From PALSA-1440 sp050011195 (lineage in GTDB: Bacteria > Verrucomicrobiota > Verrucomicrobiia > Limisphaerales > UBA8199), in assembly GCA_050011195.1 (NCBI GenBank), contig JBEKJO010000009.1, forward strand, positions 6,565 to 70,564: 64,000 bases of DNA. The letters run 5' to 3'. The position numbers and the translations under genes are program-made. This document shows, piece after piece, positions 63,509-64,000 of the stretch (position 1 is the first letter of the stretch; every line of letters starts with the position of its first letter). The notes beneath the pieces are model-generated. The model had not been told where the DNA came from. It saw nothing but the letters and a program-made list of their open reading frames with translations, and did not search any database.

Positions 63509-64000
63509 CTACCCTCTGCGGAACACCGTGCCCAGCGCCTTGGGCGCCCGTGAGCGGCCCACAAAGCCGGCCAGCACAAGGATGGTTACCACATACGGGA
63601 GAATCTGGATGAATTGAACCGGGATTGGCTTGCCGCCCCACAGGTTTACGCCCTGGAGCCGAATCTGGACCGCCTCGGCAAAGCCAAACAGCAAACAGGC
63701 GATGGCCGTCGGCACTGGCCGCCATTTTCCGAAGATGAGCGCCGCCAGCGCCATGAAACCCCGCCCGGCGGTCATGTTCCGCGAGAAGGAAGAGGCCAGA
63801 AATACGGAGAGTGACGCGCCCCCCATCCCCGCCAGCGCCCCGCTGACCAACACCGCGGCCCACCGGACGCGGTTGACCCGGATGCCCGCCGCATCGAGCG
63901 CCTCGGGATGTTCACCGGCAAAGCTCACCCAAAGCCCTCCCCGCGTGTGCTTCAGCCAGAGCCAGCACACGCCCACCATGATCCAGCTCAAATAGAGCGG
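63509..64000 (-). CDS. ABC transporter permease, nucleoside/simple-sugar (NupQ/YufQ) type, partial
   Basis: This is the C-terminal 163 residues of a membrane permease; the 5' end lies beyond the right edge and the frame is open to position 64000. Family features are AGEHPEALDAAGIRVNRVRW, the LVSGALAGMGGASLSV helix, NMTAGRGFMALAALIFGKWR and PTAIACLLFGFAEAVQIRLQ, which fit the BMP-family nucleoside importers (NupQ-like, branched-chain-amino-acid permease fold). If so it could bring in nucleosides for the pyrimidine island. A generic sugar permease is the alternative. Confidence 0.85.
   Translation of the reverse strand, partial: PLYLSWIMVGVCWLWLKHTRGGLWVSFAGEHPEALDAAGIRVNRVRWAAVLVSGALAGMGGASLSVFLASSFSRNMTAGRGFMALAALIFGKWRPVPTAIACLLFGFAEAVQIRLQGVNLWGGKPIPVQFIQILPYVVTILVLAGFVGRSRAPKALGTVFRRG

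Overview
The window is a GC-rich bacterial chromosome segment that most resembles Verrucomicrobiota, probably the Pedosphaera/Limisphaera side of the phylum. This placement is an inference from style and not from a marker-gene tree. The supporting features are secreted proteins with autotransporter-type beta repeats and a shared short C-terminal domain ending in FYRLR or YYRLR, many small degenerate intergenic repeats, LRR_5 surface proteins, DUF4097 and LysM envelope proteins, and a large merged translation/transcription operon.

Positions 1-13.1 kb hold surface and degradative functions with much gene decay. There is a papain-like C39 protein, a GH16 glycoside hydrolase translationally coupled to a secreted metzincin-type protease, a phage-like structural protein, small unknown proteins, an LRR_5 surface protein, a PagL-type lipid A deacylase, and at least three gene remnants left from C-terminal domains of secreted proteins. 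From 13.0 to 13.5 kb lies a non-coding stretch rich in inverted repeats that ends in a strong plus-strand intrinsic terminator, so it may be an RNA gene.

Positions 13.6-26.1 kb form a catabolic island. Dihydropyrimidinase, PreA, PreT and a beta-ureidopropionase make up the reductive pyrimidine pathway. MmsA converts methylmalonate or malonate semialdehyde to propionyl-CoA or acetyl-CoA, and PrpC, PrpB and PrpD run the methylcitrate cycle. Together they would take thymine carbon to pyruvate and succinate. The only steps not seen are the amino-acid transaminase and aconitase isomerisation. Three or four small unknown genes interrupt the island.

Positions 26.3-42.9 kb are the minus-strand information-processing block. 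In transcription order it reads tRNA-Thr, tuf, tRNA-Trp, tRNA-Ser, secE, nusG, rplK, rplA, rplJ, rplL, rpoB, rpoC, rpsL, rpsG, fusA. Good promoters are visible before tRNA-Thr/tuf and before rpsL, a terminator follows tuf, and a hairpin lies between rplL and rpoB.

Positions 43-56.6 kb are accessory: a secreted lyase-like protein, a two-gene restriction-modification module (a methyltransferase carrying three zinc ribbons, plus a PD-(D/E)xK nuclease), a CII-like DNA-binding protein, a secreted FAD oxidoreductase, kdpDE without kdpFABC, and an unrecognised protein with helix-hairpin-helix and nuclease-like features. Positions 56.7-64 kb hold purD, an exported FKBP isomerase, purM (carrying an in-frame palindromic insertion), a LysM protein, a DUF4097 protein, a DUF6125 protein and a partial nucleoside/sugar ABC permease running off the right edge.
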